NCBI RefSeq assembly: GCF_002929495.1 | Contig: NZ_PJJJ01000028.1 | Location: forward strand, 1-64,000 | DNA: 64,000 bases | Source: Cryobacterium sp. Y82 | GTDB taxonomy: Bacteria; Actinomycetota; Actinomycetes; Actinomycetales; Microbacteriaceae | Direction of reading: 5' to 3' | Part shown: positions 42,525-52,845 of the stretch, one piece after another | How positions within the stretch are numbered: the first letter of the stretch is position 1 | How the letters are laid out: the number at the start of each line of letters is the position of its first letter | The notes under the pieces: generated by a model | What the model was told of the DNA's origin: nothing | Database searches by the model: none | The model's input: the letters and a program-made list of their open reading frames with translations, nothing else | Translations under genes and position numbers: made by a program

Positions 42525-44797
42525 TAGTGGCCCTTGACCTTGATCTTCTTCTCGGCCGGCCGGGCATCCCACTCGGCCTGCAGCACCTTTTCGGGCGGGG
42601 TCATGATGAACCCGGCCGGGGCATAGGTCTGCGACTGCACGGCGTCATCCTCACTCGTGGCGTTCGAGCGCTGGCGGTACGCGCGCACGGTGGCCTGGAT
42701 TGCGGTCACAATCACGATGATTGAGAGCACGACGAAGATGATGGACAGCACACCCTGCACCATCGTGTTGCGCACGACAGCCTCCATCGCCAGAACGTTC
42801 GGCGCGGTGCCGAAGCTCGTCTCGCCGGCGGCCAGCGCGTTCGCGAACGCACGGTTTTGCGCAAAGTAGCCGATGCCGGGTGTGGTCGAGAAAATCTTCA
42901 GGAACGAGGCTGAGATCGTGACCACGGATGCGAAACCCAGCGGCAGGGCCACGACCCAGAGGTACTTGAAGAGTCCACGCTTGGCGACAATGGCCATACA
43001 CACCGCCAGTGCGATGGCCGCGAGCAGCTGGTTGGCGATTCCGAACAGCGGGAACAGCGTGTTGATGCCGCCGAGCGGATCGGTCACTCCCATCAGCAGC
43101 ACGGCACCCCACGCAGCGACCATGATGGCCGTGGCGGCCCAGGCGCCGGGGCGCCAGGAGGTGTTCTTGAACTTCGGGAAGAAGTTGCCGAGGCTGTCCT
43201 GCAGCATGAAGCGGGCAACGCGGGTGCCGGCATCCACTGCGGTGAGAATGAACAGCGCCTCGAACATGATGGCGAAGTGGTACCAGAAGCTCATCATTGA
43301 CGTCCCGCCCACGAGCTGCTGCATGATGTGCGAGAGCCCGACAGCCAGCGTGGGAGCGCCGCCGGTGCGGGAAACGATCGACTCTTCGCCGACGTTGGTG
43401 GCCATGTCGGTGAGCATGTTCGGGGTGAGGTTGACGCCGGTCAGTCCGAGGCCGTTCACGAACGCGACCGCGCCCTGCACGGTGCCGCCGGTGAGGGCGG
43501 GCGAGGCGTTCATGGCAAAGTAGATGCCACGGTCGATCGACAGCGCGGCAACGAGAGCCATGATGGCCACGAGCGACTCCATGAGCATGCCGCCGTAGCC
43601 GATGAAGCGAGTCTGGCGTTCCTTTTGAATGAGCTTGGGCGTTGTTCCAGAGGCGATGAGGGCGTGGAATCCGCTGAGGGCGCCGCAGGCGATCGTGACG
43701 AACAGGAACGGAAACAGCGTTCCGGCCACGACTGGGCCGGTACCGCTAGTGGCGAAGCCGCTGACCGCCGGCACGTTGATCTCGGGGCGGATGATGACGA
43801 TCGCCACGGCGAGCATGCCGATCGTGCCGATCTTCATGAAGGTCGAGAGGTAGTCGCGCGGTGCCAGCAGCAGCCACACCGGCAGGATTGCGGCGATGAA
43901 GCCGTAGATGATGATGCCCCAGGCGATGGTGACCTTGTCGAGCAGCAGGTAGGTCTGGCCCCATTCGGTGCCGTTGACCATGCCGCCGCCGACGATGGCG
44001 GCGATGAGCAGCACGAAGCCGATGATGGAGATCTCGGTGATCTTTCCCGGGCGGAAGAAACGCAGGTAGCAGCCCATGAACAGTGCGATCGGAATGGTCA
44101 TGCCGACCGAGAAGACGCCCCACGGGCTTTCGGCGAGGGCGTTCGTGACGACGAGGGCGAGAATGGCCACGATGATGACCATGATTACCAGGGTCGCGAT
44201 CAGGGCAGCGGTGCCACCGATCACGCCGAGTTCGTCGCGGGCCATTTGGCCGAGCGAGCGACCGCCGCGGCGCATGGAGAAGTGCAAAATGAGGTAGTCC
44301 TGCACTGCGCCGGCGAGCACGACGCCGACGATGATCCAAATGGTGCCGGGCAGGTAGCCCAGCTGGGCGGCCAATACGGGGCCGACCAGTGGCCCGGCGC
44401 CGGCAATGGCGGCGAAGTGGTGGCCGAACAAAACGCGACGGTCGGTGGAGGCAAAGTCCTTGCCGTCTGCTTTGTACTCGGCCGGGGTGGCGCGACGGTC
44501 ATCGGGACGCACGATGTGCTTCTCGATGAACTTCGAGTAGAAGCGGTAGCCGATGAGATAGGTGCAGATCGCGGCAAACACGAACCAGATGGCGTTGACG
44601 GTCTCACCGCGCACGACGGCGAGCATGACCCAACTGAGGCCACCGAGCAGTGAAATCACTGACCAAATAAGAATTTTGAGGGGAGTCCACTGACGATCGT
44701 GGGCGTCAAGCTCCTCAGGATCCAGGGCGACAGCGAGGTCGTGTGGAATCCGTTTCAGAGCGGTCGGTTCTTTGGTTGTGCTGGACGTGACGCCCAT
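42524..44797 (-). CDS. cstA: Carbon starvation protein CstA (peptide/pyruvate transporter)
   Basis: Large transporter of 757 residues with about 16-18 helices. Signatures: FGHHFAAIAGAGPLVGPVLAAQLGYLPGTIWI near residue 125, DYLILHFSMRRGGRSLGQMARDELG, TIACGALSGFHALIASGTTPKLI, and GTRVARFMLQDSLG near 530. The family imports pyruvate or peptides during carbon limitation. An N-terminal cytoplasmic tail of about 40 residues precedes the first helix. It is transcribed divergently from glyS and co-transcribed with the YbdD-like gene. No sensor pair lies nearby. Confidence 0.95.
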   Translation of the reverse strand: MGVTSSTTKEPTALKRIPHDLAVALDPEELDAHDRQWTPLKILIWSVISLLGGLSWVMLAVVRGETVNAIWFVFAAICTYLIGYRFYSKFIEKHIVRPDDRRATPAEYKADGKDFASTDRRVLFGHHFAAIAGAGPLVGPVLAAQLGYLPGTIWIIVGVVLAGAVQDYLILHFSMRRGGRSLGQMARDELGVIGGTAALIATLVIMVIIVAILALVVTNALAESPWGVFSVGMTIPIALFMGCYLRFFRPGKITEISIIGFVLLIAAIVGGGMVNGTEWGQTYLLLDKVTIAWGIIIYGFIAAILPVWLLLAPRDYLSTFMKIGTIGMLAVAIVIIRPEINVPAVSGFATSGTGPVVAGTLFPFLFVTIACGALSGFHALIASGTTPKLIQKERQTRFIGYGGMLMESLVAIMALVAALSIDRGIYFAMNASPALTGGTVQGAVAFVNGLGLTGVNLTPNMLTDMATNVGEESIVSRTGGAPTLAVGLSHIMQQLVGGTSMMSFWYHFAIMFEALFILTAVDAGTRVARFMLQDSLGNFFPKFKNTSWRPGAWAATAIMVAAWGAVLLMGVTDPLGGINTLFPLFGIANQLLAAIALAVCMAIVAKRGLFKYLWVVALPLGFASVVTISASFLKIFSTTPGIGYFAQNRAFANALAAGETSFGTAPNVLAMEAVVRNTMVQGVLSIIFVVLSIIVIVTAIQATVRAYRQRSNATSEDDAVQSQTYAPAGFIMTPPEKVLQAEWDARPAEKKIKVKGH

Positions 44798-44960
44798 TTC
44801 TCCTCCTTGAGCCAGGGCAAATCCTGTGAATCCGCCTCTTTACGTTACCTCGACGCGAGAATGACTCAGACCCAGAGCGCAAACTGGGCATCGGTCGAGC
44901 ACGTAAAATGGATAATCGGGCACTTGCCCTCATTCTGCGCCTTCGACCATTGGAGCCACC
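44798..44960. promoter_or_regulatory. Divergent promoter region between cstA and glyS
   Basis: 163 nt between divergent starts. AGGAGGAG (minus strand) lies 4 nt before the cstA ATG, an unusually complete ribosome-binding site. An A/T-rich stretch (GTAAAATGGATAATCGG, 44902-44918) may be the glyS promoter -10 region. No T-box or other leader was recognised. Confidence 0.45.
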
Positions 44961-46346
44961 GTGGCCGCACCCACCCATCTTGATGCCGTCATCGCCCTCG
45001 CTCGCCACCGCGGCTTTGTTTTTCAGGCCGGTGAGATCTACGGCGGTTCCCGCTCCGCCTGGGACTACGGACCCCTCGGAGTCGAGCTCAAGGAGAACAT
45101 CAAGAAGCAGTGGTGGCGCTCCATGGTCACGAGCCGCGACGACGTCGTCGGCCTTGATTCGAGCGTGATTCTGCCTCGCCAGGTCTGGGAAGCATCCGGT
45201 CACGTGGAGGTCTTCAGCGACCCGCTGATCGAGTGCACGAACTGCCACAAGCGTTTTCGCGCCGACCACCTCGAAGAGCAGTACGAGGAGAAGAAGGGCC
45301 GCCCGCCCGAGAACGGGCTCGATGACATCGCCTGCCCCAACTGCGGCAACCGGCACATCTGGACCGAACCGCGCGCCTTCTCCGGCCTGCTCAAGACCTA
45401 CCTCGGCCCGGTCGATGACGAGGCCGGCATGCACTACCTGCGCCCCGAAACCGCGCAGGGCATCTTCGTCAACTTCGCCAACGTGCTGCAGGCGTCGCGT
45501 TCGAAGCCTCCGTTCGGCATCGGTCAGATCGGCAAGAGCTTTCGCAACGAGATCACCCCCGGAAACTTCATCTTTCGCACCCGCGAGTTCGAGCAGATGG
45601 AGATGGAATTCTTCGTCGAGCCCGGCACCGACGAGACCTGGCACCAGTACTGGATCGACACCCGCATGAAGTGGTACACCGACCTCGGCATCAATCCGGA
45701 GAACCTGCGCCTGTTCGAACACCCGGCTGAAAAACTTTCGCACTACTCCAAGCGCACCGTCGATATCGAGTACCGCTTCGGCTTCACCGGCACCGAGTTT
45801 GGTGAGCTCGAGGGCGTCGCGAACCGCGGCGACTTCGACCTGTCAACGCACGCCAAGGCATCCGGTAAAGATCTGTCGTATTTCGACCAGACCAAGAACG
45901 AGCGCTGGACGCCCTGGGTGATCGAGCCTGCCGCCGGCCTCACCCGTTCGCTCATGGCCTTTTTGGTCGACGCCTACGTCGAGGAAGAGGTTACAAACGC
46001 CAAGGGCGGTGTCGACAAGCGCACCGTGCTCAAGCTCGATCCGCGCCTGTCGCCGGTGAAGGCCGCCATTCTGCCGCTGTCCCGCAACGAGAAGCTGTCC
46101 CCGATGGCGCGTGAGCTCGCATTGACCCTGCGTCAGCTCTGGAACGTCGACTTCGACGACGCCGGAGCCATCGGCCGTCGTTACCGTCGCCAGGACGAGA
46201 TCGGTACGCCGTTTTGCATCACGGTCGACTTCGACTCGCTCGACGACCAAGCCGTCACCGTGCGCGACCGCGACACGATGGCGCAGGAGCGCGTGCCGCT
46301 CGCCGACCTCGAGGCCTACCTGGCGGTGCGCCTCCGCGGCGCGTAA
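44961..46346 (+). CDS. glyS: Glycyl-tRNA synthetase, class II dimeric type
   Basis: Aminoacyl-tRNA synthetase of 461 residues, the single-chain alpha2 type. It opens with [34 protein letters not shown] (motif 1 region). A Cys4 zinc-type cluster is seen in CTNCHKRF...CPNCGNRH (about 88-130). Motif 2 is [26 protein letters not shown] near residue 192, and motif 3 lies in [18 protein letters not shown] near 320. The anticodon-binding domain covers the last 100 residues. The start is GTG at 44961. It is divergent from cstA and is the only tRNA synthetase in the window. Confidence 0.96.
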   Translation: MAAPTHLDAVIALARHRGFVFQAGEIYGGSRSAWDYGPLGVELKENIKKQWWRSMVTSRDDVVGLDSSVILPRQVWEASGHVEVFSDPLIECTNCHKRFRADHLEEQYEEKKGRPPENGLDDIACPNCGNRHIWTEPRAFSGLLKTYLGPVDDEAGMHYLRPETAQGIFVNFANVLQASRSKPPFGIGQIGKSFRNEITPGNFIFRTREFEQMEMEFFVEPGTDETWHQYWIDTRMKWYTDLGINPENLRLFEHPAEKLSHYSKRTVDIEYRFGFTGTEFGELEGVANRGDFDLSTHAKASGKDLSYFDQTKNERWTPWVIEPAAGLTRSLMAFLVDAYVEEEVTNAKGGVDKRTVLKLDPRLSPVKAAILPLSRNEKLSPMARELALTLRQLWNVDFDDAGAIGRRYRRQDEIGTPFCITVDFDSLDDQAVTVRDRDTMAQERVPLADLEAYLAVRLRGA

Positions 46347-46390
46347 CCCTCATAGCGGATGCGCAGGCATCCGTCAGGCAGAATAAGACC

Positions 46391-47431
46391 ATGAAAGCGG
46401 TCTATTTCGAAGAGTTCGGTGTTCTCCCGGTGCTGCGAGAGCTGCCGGAGCCGCTGCTGAGCGCGGCCGGCGTGATCGTGCGGGTGGAGGCCACCGGCCT
46501 CTGCCGCAGCGACTGGCACGGCTGGCTCGGCCACGACAGCGACATCGGCCTGCCGCACGTTCCCGGGCATGAACTGGTCGGCGTGATCGATGCGATCGGG
46601 CCGCTGGTGCGCCGGTTCCGAGTGGGCCAGCGAGTGACCGTGCCGTTTGTCTGCGCCTGCGGCGACTGCCCGGAATGCGACGCCGGCAACGGGCAGGTTT
46701 GCCGCAACCAGACCCAGCCCGGGTTCACCCACTGGGGTTCCTACGCCGAACGGGTCGCGCTGCACAACGCCGACGTAAACCTCATCGCCATCCCCGATGA
46801 CCTTGACGCGGGCGCAGCGGCGTTGCTTGGCTGCCGGTTCGCCACGTCGTATCGCGGGCTCGTGCACCAGGCGGGCCTTCAGGCGCACGAAACTCTCGTG
46901 GTCGTCGGCTGTGGCGGAGTGGGCCTCAGTGCGGTGATGATCGGCCAGGCGCTCGGCGCCACCGTCATCGCCGTCGACATCAGTGCCGACGCGCTCGATG
47001 CGGCCACTCGGGTGGGCGCGGCGCACGTGGTCAACTCGGCTGGGCTCAGCGACAGCGAGGTGGTCGATCGAATTCGAGCGCTCACCGTGGACGGTGCCCA
47101 GGTGAGTCTCGAGGCGCTCGGCCGGGAGAACACGGTGGCCATCGGCATCCGCTCGCTGGCTACCCGGGGAAGGCACGTGCAGATCGGCCTACTGGCCGAC
47201 GACCCGCGGATGCCGCTCGGCACGGTAATCGCGCGCGAACTGACCGTGCTCGGCAGCCACGGTATGCCCGCCCACGATTATCCGGCCCTACTCGACCTCG
47301 TGCTGAGCGGTCGGCTGCGACCGCAAGACCTGATCAGTCAGCGAATCAGCCTCGCCGAAGCGCCTGCGGCACTGGCCGCCATGTCGACTTCCGCCGCGCC
47401 CGCCGGCGTCACCCTGATCGAGCTGGGCTAA
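46391..47431 (+). CDS. Zinc-dependent alcohol dehydrogenase
   Basis: Medium-chain dehydrogenase of 346 residues. The catalytic-zinc Cys is in [10 protein letters not shown] near residue 38, followed by [12 protein letters not shown] with the zinc His/Glu. The structural-zinc cluster [17 protein letters not shown] is at about 89-105. The Rossmann motif [27 protein letters not shown] is near 170. The start is ATG at 46391 because the protein begins there with the family [10 protein letters not shown]; the frame is open 59 codons upstream only because it overlaps glyS. The substrate is unknown. It converges on hemA, with a 4-nt overlap of the ends. Confidence 0.9.
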   Translation: MKAVYFEEFGVLPVLRELPEPLLSAAGVIVRVEATGLCRSDWHGWLGHDSDIGLPHVPGHELVGVIDAIGPLVRRFRVGQRVTVPFVCACGDCPECDAGNGQVCRNQTQPGFTHWGSYAERVALHNADVNLIAIPDDLDAGAAALLGCRFATSYRGLVHQAGLQAHETLVVVGCGGVGLSAVMIGQALGATVIAVDISADALDAATRVGAAHVVNSAGLSDSEVVDRIRALTVDGAQVSLEALGRENTVAIGIRSLATRGRHVQIGLLADDPRMPLGTVIARELTVLGSHGMPAHDYPALLDLVLSGRLRPQDLISQRISLAEAPAALAAMSTSAAPAGVTLIELG

Positions 47432-48801
47432 GAGGCGATCGCACCGGCGCCGGCGGCATCCGCTACACCGGCAGCTGGCAGAGTAACGTCGATCCCGAAC
47501 AGGGCGTCCAGCCCGGTGAGGTAGGCATCCTGCTCGCCAGCACGGGCCAGTTCGCGGGCGCGAACCATGGGGGCGTGCAGCAGCACACCGGACAGGTGCC
47601 GCAGGGCCGACTCGGTCGCTTCGCTCGAATCGCCGCGGCTGCGAGCCCGGGCGATTTCAGCGTCGCGCAGCTCGAACACGTAGCTGCGCAGGGCAACGAG
47701 AGCCGGGGTGAGGCTTTGCTCTTCGGCGACGGCGGAGAACTTACGGGCGGCCTTGCCCACGATCTCGCGGGCATCCGTTGTGGCGTTCAGCTCTTCGAGC
47801 GGCGCATGGATACTGATCGTCTCGAGGTCGAGCAGCTCAACACCGGGCACCAGAGTGACATCGGGTGCCACGTTGCGGGGCAGCCCGAGGTCGATGATGA
47901 GCTGCGGCGGAGCTGCGGGGCCGGCATCGGCCGGGCATAGGCGGGCCGGGGCATCGGCGGTAGCGCCGGAAATCTCGAACGGGTCCACGCCGATCTCGCT
48001 GCGCCCGCGGGTGATCAGGGCTGCATCGATGACGTGGTCATCGCGCAGGGTGCAGGTGACGACCACATCGGCGCGGGCAACCTCAGCGGCAAAATCCTCG
48101 GCGGGAACGGCTTCGATACCGTGTGACGCCGCGAATCCGACGGCGCGACCGGAGGGCGAGTAGACCCGCACGTTCTCGGCTCCGCGGTCACGCAGGGCGG
48201 CGAGGGAGGCACCGGCATAGCGGCCGGTGCCGACGAGAAGCACGCGGGCGCTCGACCAGTCGCTGACCCGGCTTTCGGCCAGTTCGAGAGCCAGACGCAC
48301 GATCGAGCGGCCAGCCGAGCCGATTCCCGTGCGGTTCTTGACACCGCGGGAGGTCTGGGAAGCCCGCTGAAAAAGGCGCTCGAGCTCGGGGCTCGTGGTG
48401 CCGTTGGCGCGCGCCTGCTCAAGCGCGCGGCGCACCTGGCCGGCGATTTCGACCTCGCCGACGACGACGGATTCGAGGCCGCTCGTCACGGCGAACAGGT
48501 GCTCAGCGACGCCATTGCCGTGCACGAGAGTGAGATTGTCGCGCAGAGTATCTGCGTCAAGGCCGCTGCTGGCGCTCACGGCCTCGATGGCGGCGTAGAC
48601 GGCGGGAAGGGGCGACACGCCGTAGGGCTCATTGAGGTCGAGGTAAGCCTCAAACCGGTTGCAGGTCGCAACAACGACGGCACCGCTGAGCGGCCCGTGT
48701 TGCTCCACCATGCGGGTGGCCGATGCGCCCCCGCCCACAGACAATTTCTCCAGCACATCGAAGGTGGAGTTTTTATGACTGGCGGACAAAAGAATTAGCA
48801 C
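47428..48801 (-). CDS. hemA: Glutamyl-tRNA reductase
   Basis: First committed enzyme of the C5 heme route, reducing glutamyl-tRNA to glutamate-1-semialdehyde; 457 residues. The N-terminus [20 protein letters not shown], the nucleophilic Cys in [13 protein letters not shown] near residue 46, [17 protein letters not shown] near 118, [15 protein letters not shown] and [31 protein letters not shown] (NADPH fold near 180) are all present. The start is GTG at 48801. It faces hemE across only 51 nt, implying shared control of the two arms of the heme locus. The C-terminal dimerisation domain is intact. Confidence 0.95.
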   Translation of the reverse strand: MLILLSASHKNSTFDVLEKLSVGGGASATRMVEQHGPLSGAVVVATCNRFEAYLDLNEPYGVSPLPAVYAAIEAVSASSGLDADTLRDNLTLVHGNGVAEHLFAVTSGLESVVVGEVEIAGQVRRALEQARANGTTSPELERLFQRASQTSRGVKNRTGIGSAGRSIVRLALELAESRVSDWSSARVLLVGTGRYAGASLAALRDRGAENVRVYSPSGRAVGFAASHGIEAVPAEDFAAEVARADVVVTCTLRDDHVIDAALITRGRSEIGVDPFEISGATADAPARLCPADAGPAAPPQLIIDLGLPRNVAPDVTLVPGVELLDLETISIHAPLEELNATTDAREIVGKAARKFSAVAEEQSLTPALVALRSYVFELRDAEIARARSRGDSSEATESALRHLSGVLLHAPMVRARELARAGEQDAYLTGLDALFGIDVTLPAAGVADAAGAGAIAS

Positions 48802-48852
48802 TACACAATTGTACGACTCAATGCTGTACTCTTTCGGCACGCGCCGCCTGAG
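48802..48852. promoter_or_regulatory. Compact divergent promoter between hemA and hemE
   Basis: Only 51 nt separate the starts. The segment contains the 8-bp palindrome ACAATTGT at 48804-48811 next to the hemA GTG, which could be part of an operator or of a -10 element. Nothing else was recognised. Confidence 0.4.
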
Positions 48853-49995
48853 ATGTTTGAGAGAATGGTCGAGATGATCCTCGACGCGCAGCATCCACTC
48901 TCCTCCGGCCTCACCGCCGACTCCCGCCTGATCCAGGCCTATCAGGGCGTTCGGCCCGCCGTGACGCCGGTGTGGTTCATGCGTCAGGCCGGGAGGTCGC
49001 TGCCCGAATACCGTGAGTTGCGCGTTGGAACGCGCATGCTCGACGTGTGCCTCGACCCCGAATTGGCGAGCGAAATCTCGCTGCAGCCGGTGCGTCGGCA
49101 CCAGGTCGATGCCGGAATCTTCTTTAGCGACATCGTCGTGCCGCTCAAGCTTGTCGGGGTCGACGTGTCGATCGTGGCCGGCAAGGGTCCTGTTCTCGGC
49201 AAGGCCGTGCGCACGCCAGCGGATGTCGACGATCTCACCGCCCTCGACCCTGCCCTGCTCGATGCGGCCCTCGCGCCGATCAGCGCGGCCGTGTCCCTGG
49301 CGGTCTCCCAGCTCGGATCGACCCCGCTGATCGGCTTCGCCGGTGCCCCGTTCACGCTCGCCGCGTACCTGGTCGAGGGCGGTCCGTCGAAGGATCACAT
49401 CCACGCCCGTACCCTCATGCACGCCGAACCAAAAGCCTGGGCAAAGCTCATGACCTGGACCGCTGACGTCACCGGCCGGTTCCTGCGCGCGCAGGTGCTC
49501 GCCGGGGCCAGCGCTGCCCAACTGTTCGACTCGTGGGCCGGAGCGCTCTCGCTAGCCGACTATGCGGCATCCGTCGCCCCAGCGTCGGCCGCAGCGATCG
49601 CCCACGTGCGCGACCTGACCTACGCCGTGCCGGGCGCAGGAGCCGAACCGACCGACCGCAACGTGCCCATCGTGCACTTTGGCGTGGGAACCGGCGAACT
49701 GCTCAAAGAAATGCACAACATCGGCGCCGACGTCGTGGGCGTGGACTACCGGGTGCCGCTCGACGAGGCCAACCGCCGGCTGGGCGGCGCCGTTCCGCTC
49801 CAGGGCAACGTCGACCCCGCGCTGCTCGCGGCGCCATGGCCGGTGCTCGAAGCGCACGTGCGCGACGTGCTCGAACGTGGACGCACCGCACCGTCGCACG
49901 TGCTCAACCTGGGCCACGGGGTTCCGCCCGACACCGACCCCGACGTGTTGACCCGGCTGGTCAGCCTCGTGCACGACGTGAGCGCGGCCGGGTAG
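48853..49995 (+). CDS. hemE: Uroporphyrinogen decarboxylase
   Basis: Decarboxylates uroporphyrinogen III to coproporphyrinogen III; 380 residues. Signatures: [19 protein letters not shown] near residue 38 (substrate-binding Arg pair), [33 protein letters not shown] near 158, [14 protein letters not shown], and [16 protein letters not shown] near the C-terminus. The ATG at 48853 is used here; ATG codons at 48865 and 48874 are also possible and lie closer to the usual N-terminus. It is followed by hemY after 9 nt. Confidence 0.96.
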   Translation: MFERMVEMILDAQHPLSSGLTADSRLIQAYQGVRPAVTPVWFMRQAGRSLPEYRELRVGTRMLDVCLDPELASEISLQPVRRHQVDAGIFFSDIVVPLKLVGVDVSIVAGKGPVLGKAVRTPADVDDLTALDPALLDAALAPISAAVSLAVSQLGSTPLIGFAGAPFTLAAYLVEGGPSKDHIHARTLMHAEPKAWAKLMTWTADVTGRFLRAQVLAGASAAQLFDSWAGALSLADYAASVAPASAAAIAHVRDLTYAVPGAGAEPTDRNVPIVHFGVGTGELLKEMHNIGADVVGVDYRVPLDEANRRLGGAVPLQGNVDPALLAAPWPVLEAHVRDVLERGRTAPSHVLNLGHGVPPDTDPDVLTRLVSLVHDVSAAG

Positions 49996-50004
49996 GAGCA
50001 GCAC

Positions 50005-51498
50005 ATGACCACACCGATCGACGTACTCGTGATTGGCGCCGGAGTGGCCGGCCTGGTCGCCGCCCGCGAATGCGCCCAGGTGGGGCTCAGCGTCACCATT
50101 ATTGAAGCAACGGATGCCGTCGGCGGCCCGGTCGCCGGTCACGTTCTCGACGGACTCAGCCTCGACAGCGGCGCTGAAAGCTTCGCCGTGCGCGGCGGCA
50201 CCGTTGCCTCATTCATCGAGGACCTTGGCCTCACCGACCAGGTCGTCGCTCCGAACGTTGCCGGTGCCTGGTTGCACCTTCCCGCTCTCAAACCGGGTTC
50301 TACAGCGGATGCCTCGGTCAGCGTTCCGCTTCCCAAGGCCGGCGTTCTCGGAATTCCGGGCTCCCCGCTCGCCGACGACGTGCGCCGCGTCATCGGCTGG
50401 AAGGGGTCGCTGCGCGCCTACGGCGACCGGCTCATGCCCGTGCTGACGATCGGCCGAGAGCACAGCCTCGGCGACTTCGTAAAGAAGCGCATGGGGGCGC
50501 GTGTGCTCGACCGCCTCGTCGAACCCGTCGCCTCCGGCGTCTACACGACGAGCGCCGTCGACCTCGAGATTGACGTCGTCGCGCCCGGACTCAACCGCGC
50601 CCTCACCACGGCCGGCTCGCTCTCCGGGGCCGTCTCGGCCCTGCGCGCCGGCGCCCCAGCCGGCTCCAACGTTGGCGGGCTGCTCGGCGGCATGGCCTGC
50701 CTGCCCGCCGCCATCGTGGCCGCCCTCGAACACCACAACGTGACCATTCTGACCGGCACCACGGCCGAGAGCCTGGCTCATTCCGGCACCGACGACGCGC
50801 CGACCTGGGCTGTTGCTGTCACCCGCCGAGAGGATGCCGACCCCGCCGACACCCTGACCGCCCGCTACGTCATCGTCGCTACCCAGGGCGCGCAGGCCCT
50901 GCGACTGGTCAATCCGCTCGGCGCGCAGTTCGACGCGCTCGCCGAACTCGACTGGCCGGCCCCGACCGCTGTCACGCTCACCTCGCTCGTGCTCGACGCG
51001 CCCGAGCTCGACTCGCACCCGCGCGGCACCGGCGTACTCGTTTCCGTCGACGCTCCAGACGTCACCGCGAAGGCGCTCACCCACGTCACCGCGAAGTGGG
51101 CCTGGGTGGCCGAGGCAGCCGGCCCCGGCCGCCACGTCGTGCGGTTGTCGTACGGTCGAGCAGGCCAGCCCAACCCCACCGACGACCTGGGCGACGACGA
51201 GCTGCAGGCACTCGCCCTGCACGACGCATCCACCCTGCTCGGCGTGTCGTTGCCGGCCAGTTCGGTGCGCGCCTTCGCCCGCACCGAGTGGCGCGATGCT
51301 CTGTCGCCCGCCACTCTTGGAGCCCCCGAACGTGCGCATCAGGTGCGTGAGGCCGTCGCCGCAACCCCCAGGCTGGAGATCACCGGTGCCTGGTTGGCCG
51401 GAACCGGCCTCGCCTCGGTCATTCCGCATGCTCTCCAGGCCGGTGACCGCATTCGGCACGCTGCCCTCGGCCTCACCATCACCGCTGCCGACTCCTAG
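50005..51498 (+). CDS. hemY: Coproporphyrinogen III oxidase / protoporphyrinogen oxidase (HemY/CgoX)
   Basis: FAD enzyme of 497 residues oxidising a porphyrinogen with O2. FAD-binding signature DVLVIGAGVAGLVAARECAQVGLSVTIIEA at the N-terminus, GHVLDGLSLDSGAESFAVRGG, RMGARVLDRLVEPVASGVYTTSAVDLEID near residue 165, and the C-terminal GAWLAGTGLASVIPHALQAG. With hemQ and hemH in the same unit, the likely product is coproporphyrin III rather than protoporphyrin (established for actinobacterial HemY with HemQ). It lies 9 nt after hemE. Confidence 0.93.
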   Translation: MTTPIDVLVIGAGVAGLVAARECAQVGLSVTIIEATDAVGGPVAGHVLDGLSLDSGAESFAVRGGTVASFIEDLGLTDQVVAPNVAGAWLHLPALKPGSTADASVSVPLPKAGVLGIPGSPLADDVRRVIGWKGSLRAYGDRLMPVLTIGREHSLGDFVKKRMGARVLDRLVEPVASGVYTTSAVDLEIDVVAPGLNRALTTAGSLSGAVSALRAGAPAGSNVGGLLGGMACLPAAIVAALEHHNVTILTGTTAESLAHSGTDDAPTWAVAVTRREDADPADTLTARYVIVATQGAQALRLVNPLGAQFDALAELDWPAPTAVTLTSLVLDAPELDSHPRGTGVLVSVDAPDVTAKALTHVTAKWAWVAEAAGPGRHVVRLSYGRAGQPNPTDDLGDDELQALALHDASTLLGVSLPASSVRAFARTEWRDALSPATLGAPERAHQVREAVAATPRLEITGAWLAGTGLASVIPHALQAGDRIRHAALGLTITAADS

Positions 51499-51614
51499 CC
51501 GAAACTGTGCACTGCCTGTATTGGTACGAACGCACTGAGACATGCCCGAGAGCGCCCGAGACCGAAACGGCGAACCGGGTTACTCTGGGGGAACCTTACG
51601 AAAGTGGAGACTCA

Positions 51615-51995
51615 ATGCGCGGAAAGCTTCTGTTCATCACGGGCGGACTCGTCGGCTATGTGCTCGGTGCACGTGCCGGCCGCAAACGCTACGACCAGAT
51701 CGCCGCCGCTGCCAATGATTTCTGGAACGCCAAGCCCGTGCAGCGCCGGGTGACTGAGGTGCGCGACGCCGCCCTCGAACTGATCGGTGACGTTCCCGCC
51801 ACCGTGTACAAGGCCGGCAAGAAAGCGGTCTCGCAGGCCGCGGCCAAGAAGAAGCAGGCCGCCGCCAAAACGGATGCCCCCGCCGCCACCACGCCGACCG
51901 CGAAGGCCACCACCACCAGCCGCACTGCCGCAGCAAAGCCCCAGGCGACTCCCCTGAAGCCCTCCACGGCGGACGACAACTCCACGGCGCACTAG
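51615..51995 (+). CDS. Small YtxH-like membrane-associated protein
   Basis: Protein of 126 residues. The first 20 residues form a glycine-rich hydrophobic segment (LLFITGGLVGYVLGARAGRKRYDQI) of the kind seen in YtxH-like proteins. A helical region to about residue 70 and a long Ala/Lys/Thr-rich low-complexity tail (AAKKKQAAAKTDAPAATTPTAKATTT) follow. The ATG at 51615 has GGAGA 7 nt upstream; the frame is open earlier without coding sense. It lies in the heme gene row with two further envelope-type genes. The function is unknown. Confidence 0.78.
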   Translation: MRGKLLFITGGLVGYVLGARAGRKRYDQIAAAANDFWNAKPVQRRVTEVRDAALELIGDVPATVYKAGKKAVSQAAAKKKQAAAKTDAPAATTPTAKATTTSRTAAAKPQATPLKPSTADDNSTAH

Positions 51996-52061
51996 GGGCG
52001 CAACAGCTCGTAGAATTCAGACACCTGAAACACCGACACCCCAGCACAGGGAAGGCAATCC

Positions 52062-52481
52062 GTGACTAGCAGTGGATTCAACCCGAAAAGCAAGCGCCCG
52101 TTGCTTGCACTGATCGGGGAACTGCCCGGTCAGATCAGCGCCCTCGTCAAAGCCGAACTGGATGCCTTTAAAGCCGAGTTCATTGCCAAGGCCAAGAATT
52201 TCGGGGTCGGTGCCGCCCTCTTCATCGTGGCCGCTGCCATCCTCTTTTTCGCCCTCGGGGTGTTTGTCGCCCTCGCCGTGATCGCGTTGGCGCTCGTGCT
52301 GCCGCTCTGGCTGGCCACACTCATTGTGGCGGTCGCGCTGGTGCTCATCGCCGTCATCCTGCTGCTCATCGGTGTGAACCGGGTGAAGGCGGCCACGAAA
52401 CCCGATCCGGAGGGTGTGCACGCGAGCATCCGTCACGACGTTGATGCATTCAAGGGAGTTGGCGAATATGACCACAAATAA
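52062..52481 (+). CDS. Phage_holin_3_6-family membrane protein
   Basis: Protein of 139 residues with two long adjacent helices (FGVGAALFIVAAAILFFALGVFVALAVIALALVLPLW and LATLIVAVALVLIAVILLLIGV), preceded by the amphipathic helix LIGELPGQISALVKAELDAFKAEFIAKAK typical of the actinobacterial Act_Hol_3_6 family (PF07332). Despite the family name these are chromosomal envelope proteins, not lysis genes. The GTG start at 52062 follows GGAAGG. The 3' end overlaps the DUF3618 gene by 14 nt. Confidence 0.85.
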   Translation: MTSSGFNPKSKRPLLALIGELPGQISALVKAELDAFKAEFIAKAKNFGVGAALFIVAAAILFFALGVFVALAVIALALVLPLWLATLIVAVALVLIAVILLLIGVNRVKAATKPDPEGVHASIRHDVDAFKGVGEYDHK

Positions 52482-52761
52482 CCCCGAGCTCACCGAAGCT
52501 GGCAACGACAAGCGCGGCATCGATGACCTGCGCTCCGACGCGCGGCGCGCGCGCGCCGAGCTCGCTTCGACGCTCGATGCCATCGAGTACAAGTTCAATG
52601 TGCCCAAGCAGCTGCGCATCAATCGCCGTCGCCTGACCCATGCTTTGCGCCAGCTCGGCGAGGACAGCCCGTCCGCCCTCGTGGGAATTGCGCTTGGTGC
52701 GGCGACCGTTGTCGGAGTTATCGTCTGGTTTGGCGCTTCCGCGGTGGCTAAGAACCGCTAG
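52468..52761 (+). CDS. DUF3618-family protein
   Basis: Protein of 97 residues: a soluble helical part with the family's DDLRSDARRARAELASTLDAIEYKFNVPKQLR and a single C-terminal membrane helix (LVGIALGAATVVGVIVWFGA). AAGGGAG lies about 9 nt before the ATG at 52468, inside the preceding gene. Members of this family commonly follow Phage_holin_3_6 genes in actinobacteria, as here. The function is unknown; membrane association of the pair is inferred. Confidence 0.85.
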   Translation: MTTNNPELTEAGNDKRGIDDLRSDARRARAELASTLDAIEYKFNVPKQLRINRRRLTHALRQLGEDSPSALVGIALGAATVVGVIVWFGASAVAKNR

Positions 52762-52845
52762 GCCCGGTCAAACCGGAACGGGCACGTTCACAGGAATCGC
52801 AGGGTTCATTTTGGTGCCGGGCGCAATAAAGAGCACACTAGAGCC

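Noticed and set aside
43328-44653. 441-codon plus-strand frame opposite cstA
   Set aside because: It is an Asp/His/Gly-rich composition artefact; cstA is intact and strongly conserved.
52062-52481. Prophage lysis gene suggested by the holin family name
   Set aside because: No endolysin or other phage gene is nearby, and Phage_holin_3_6 proteins are ordinary chromosomal membrane proteins in actinobacteria.
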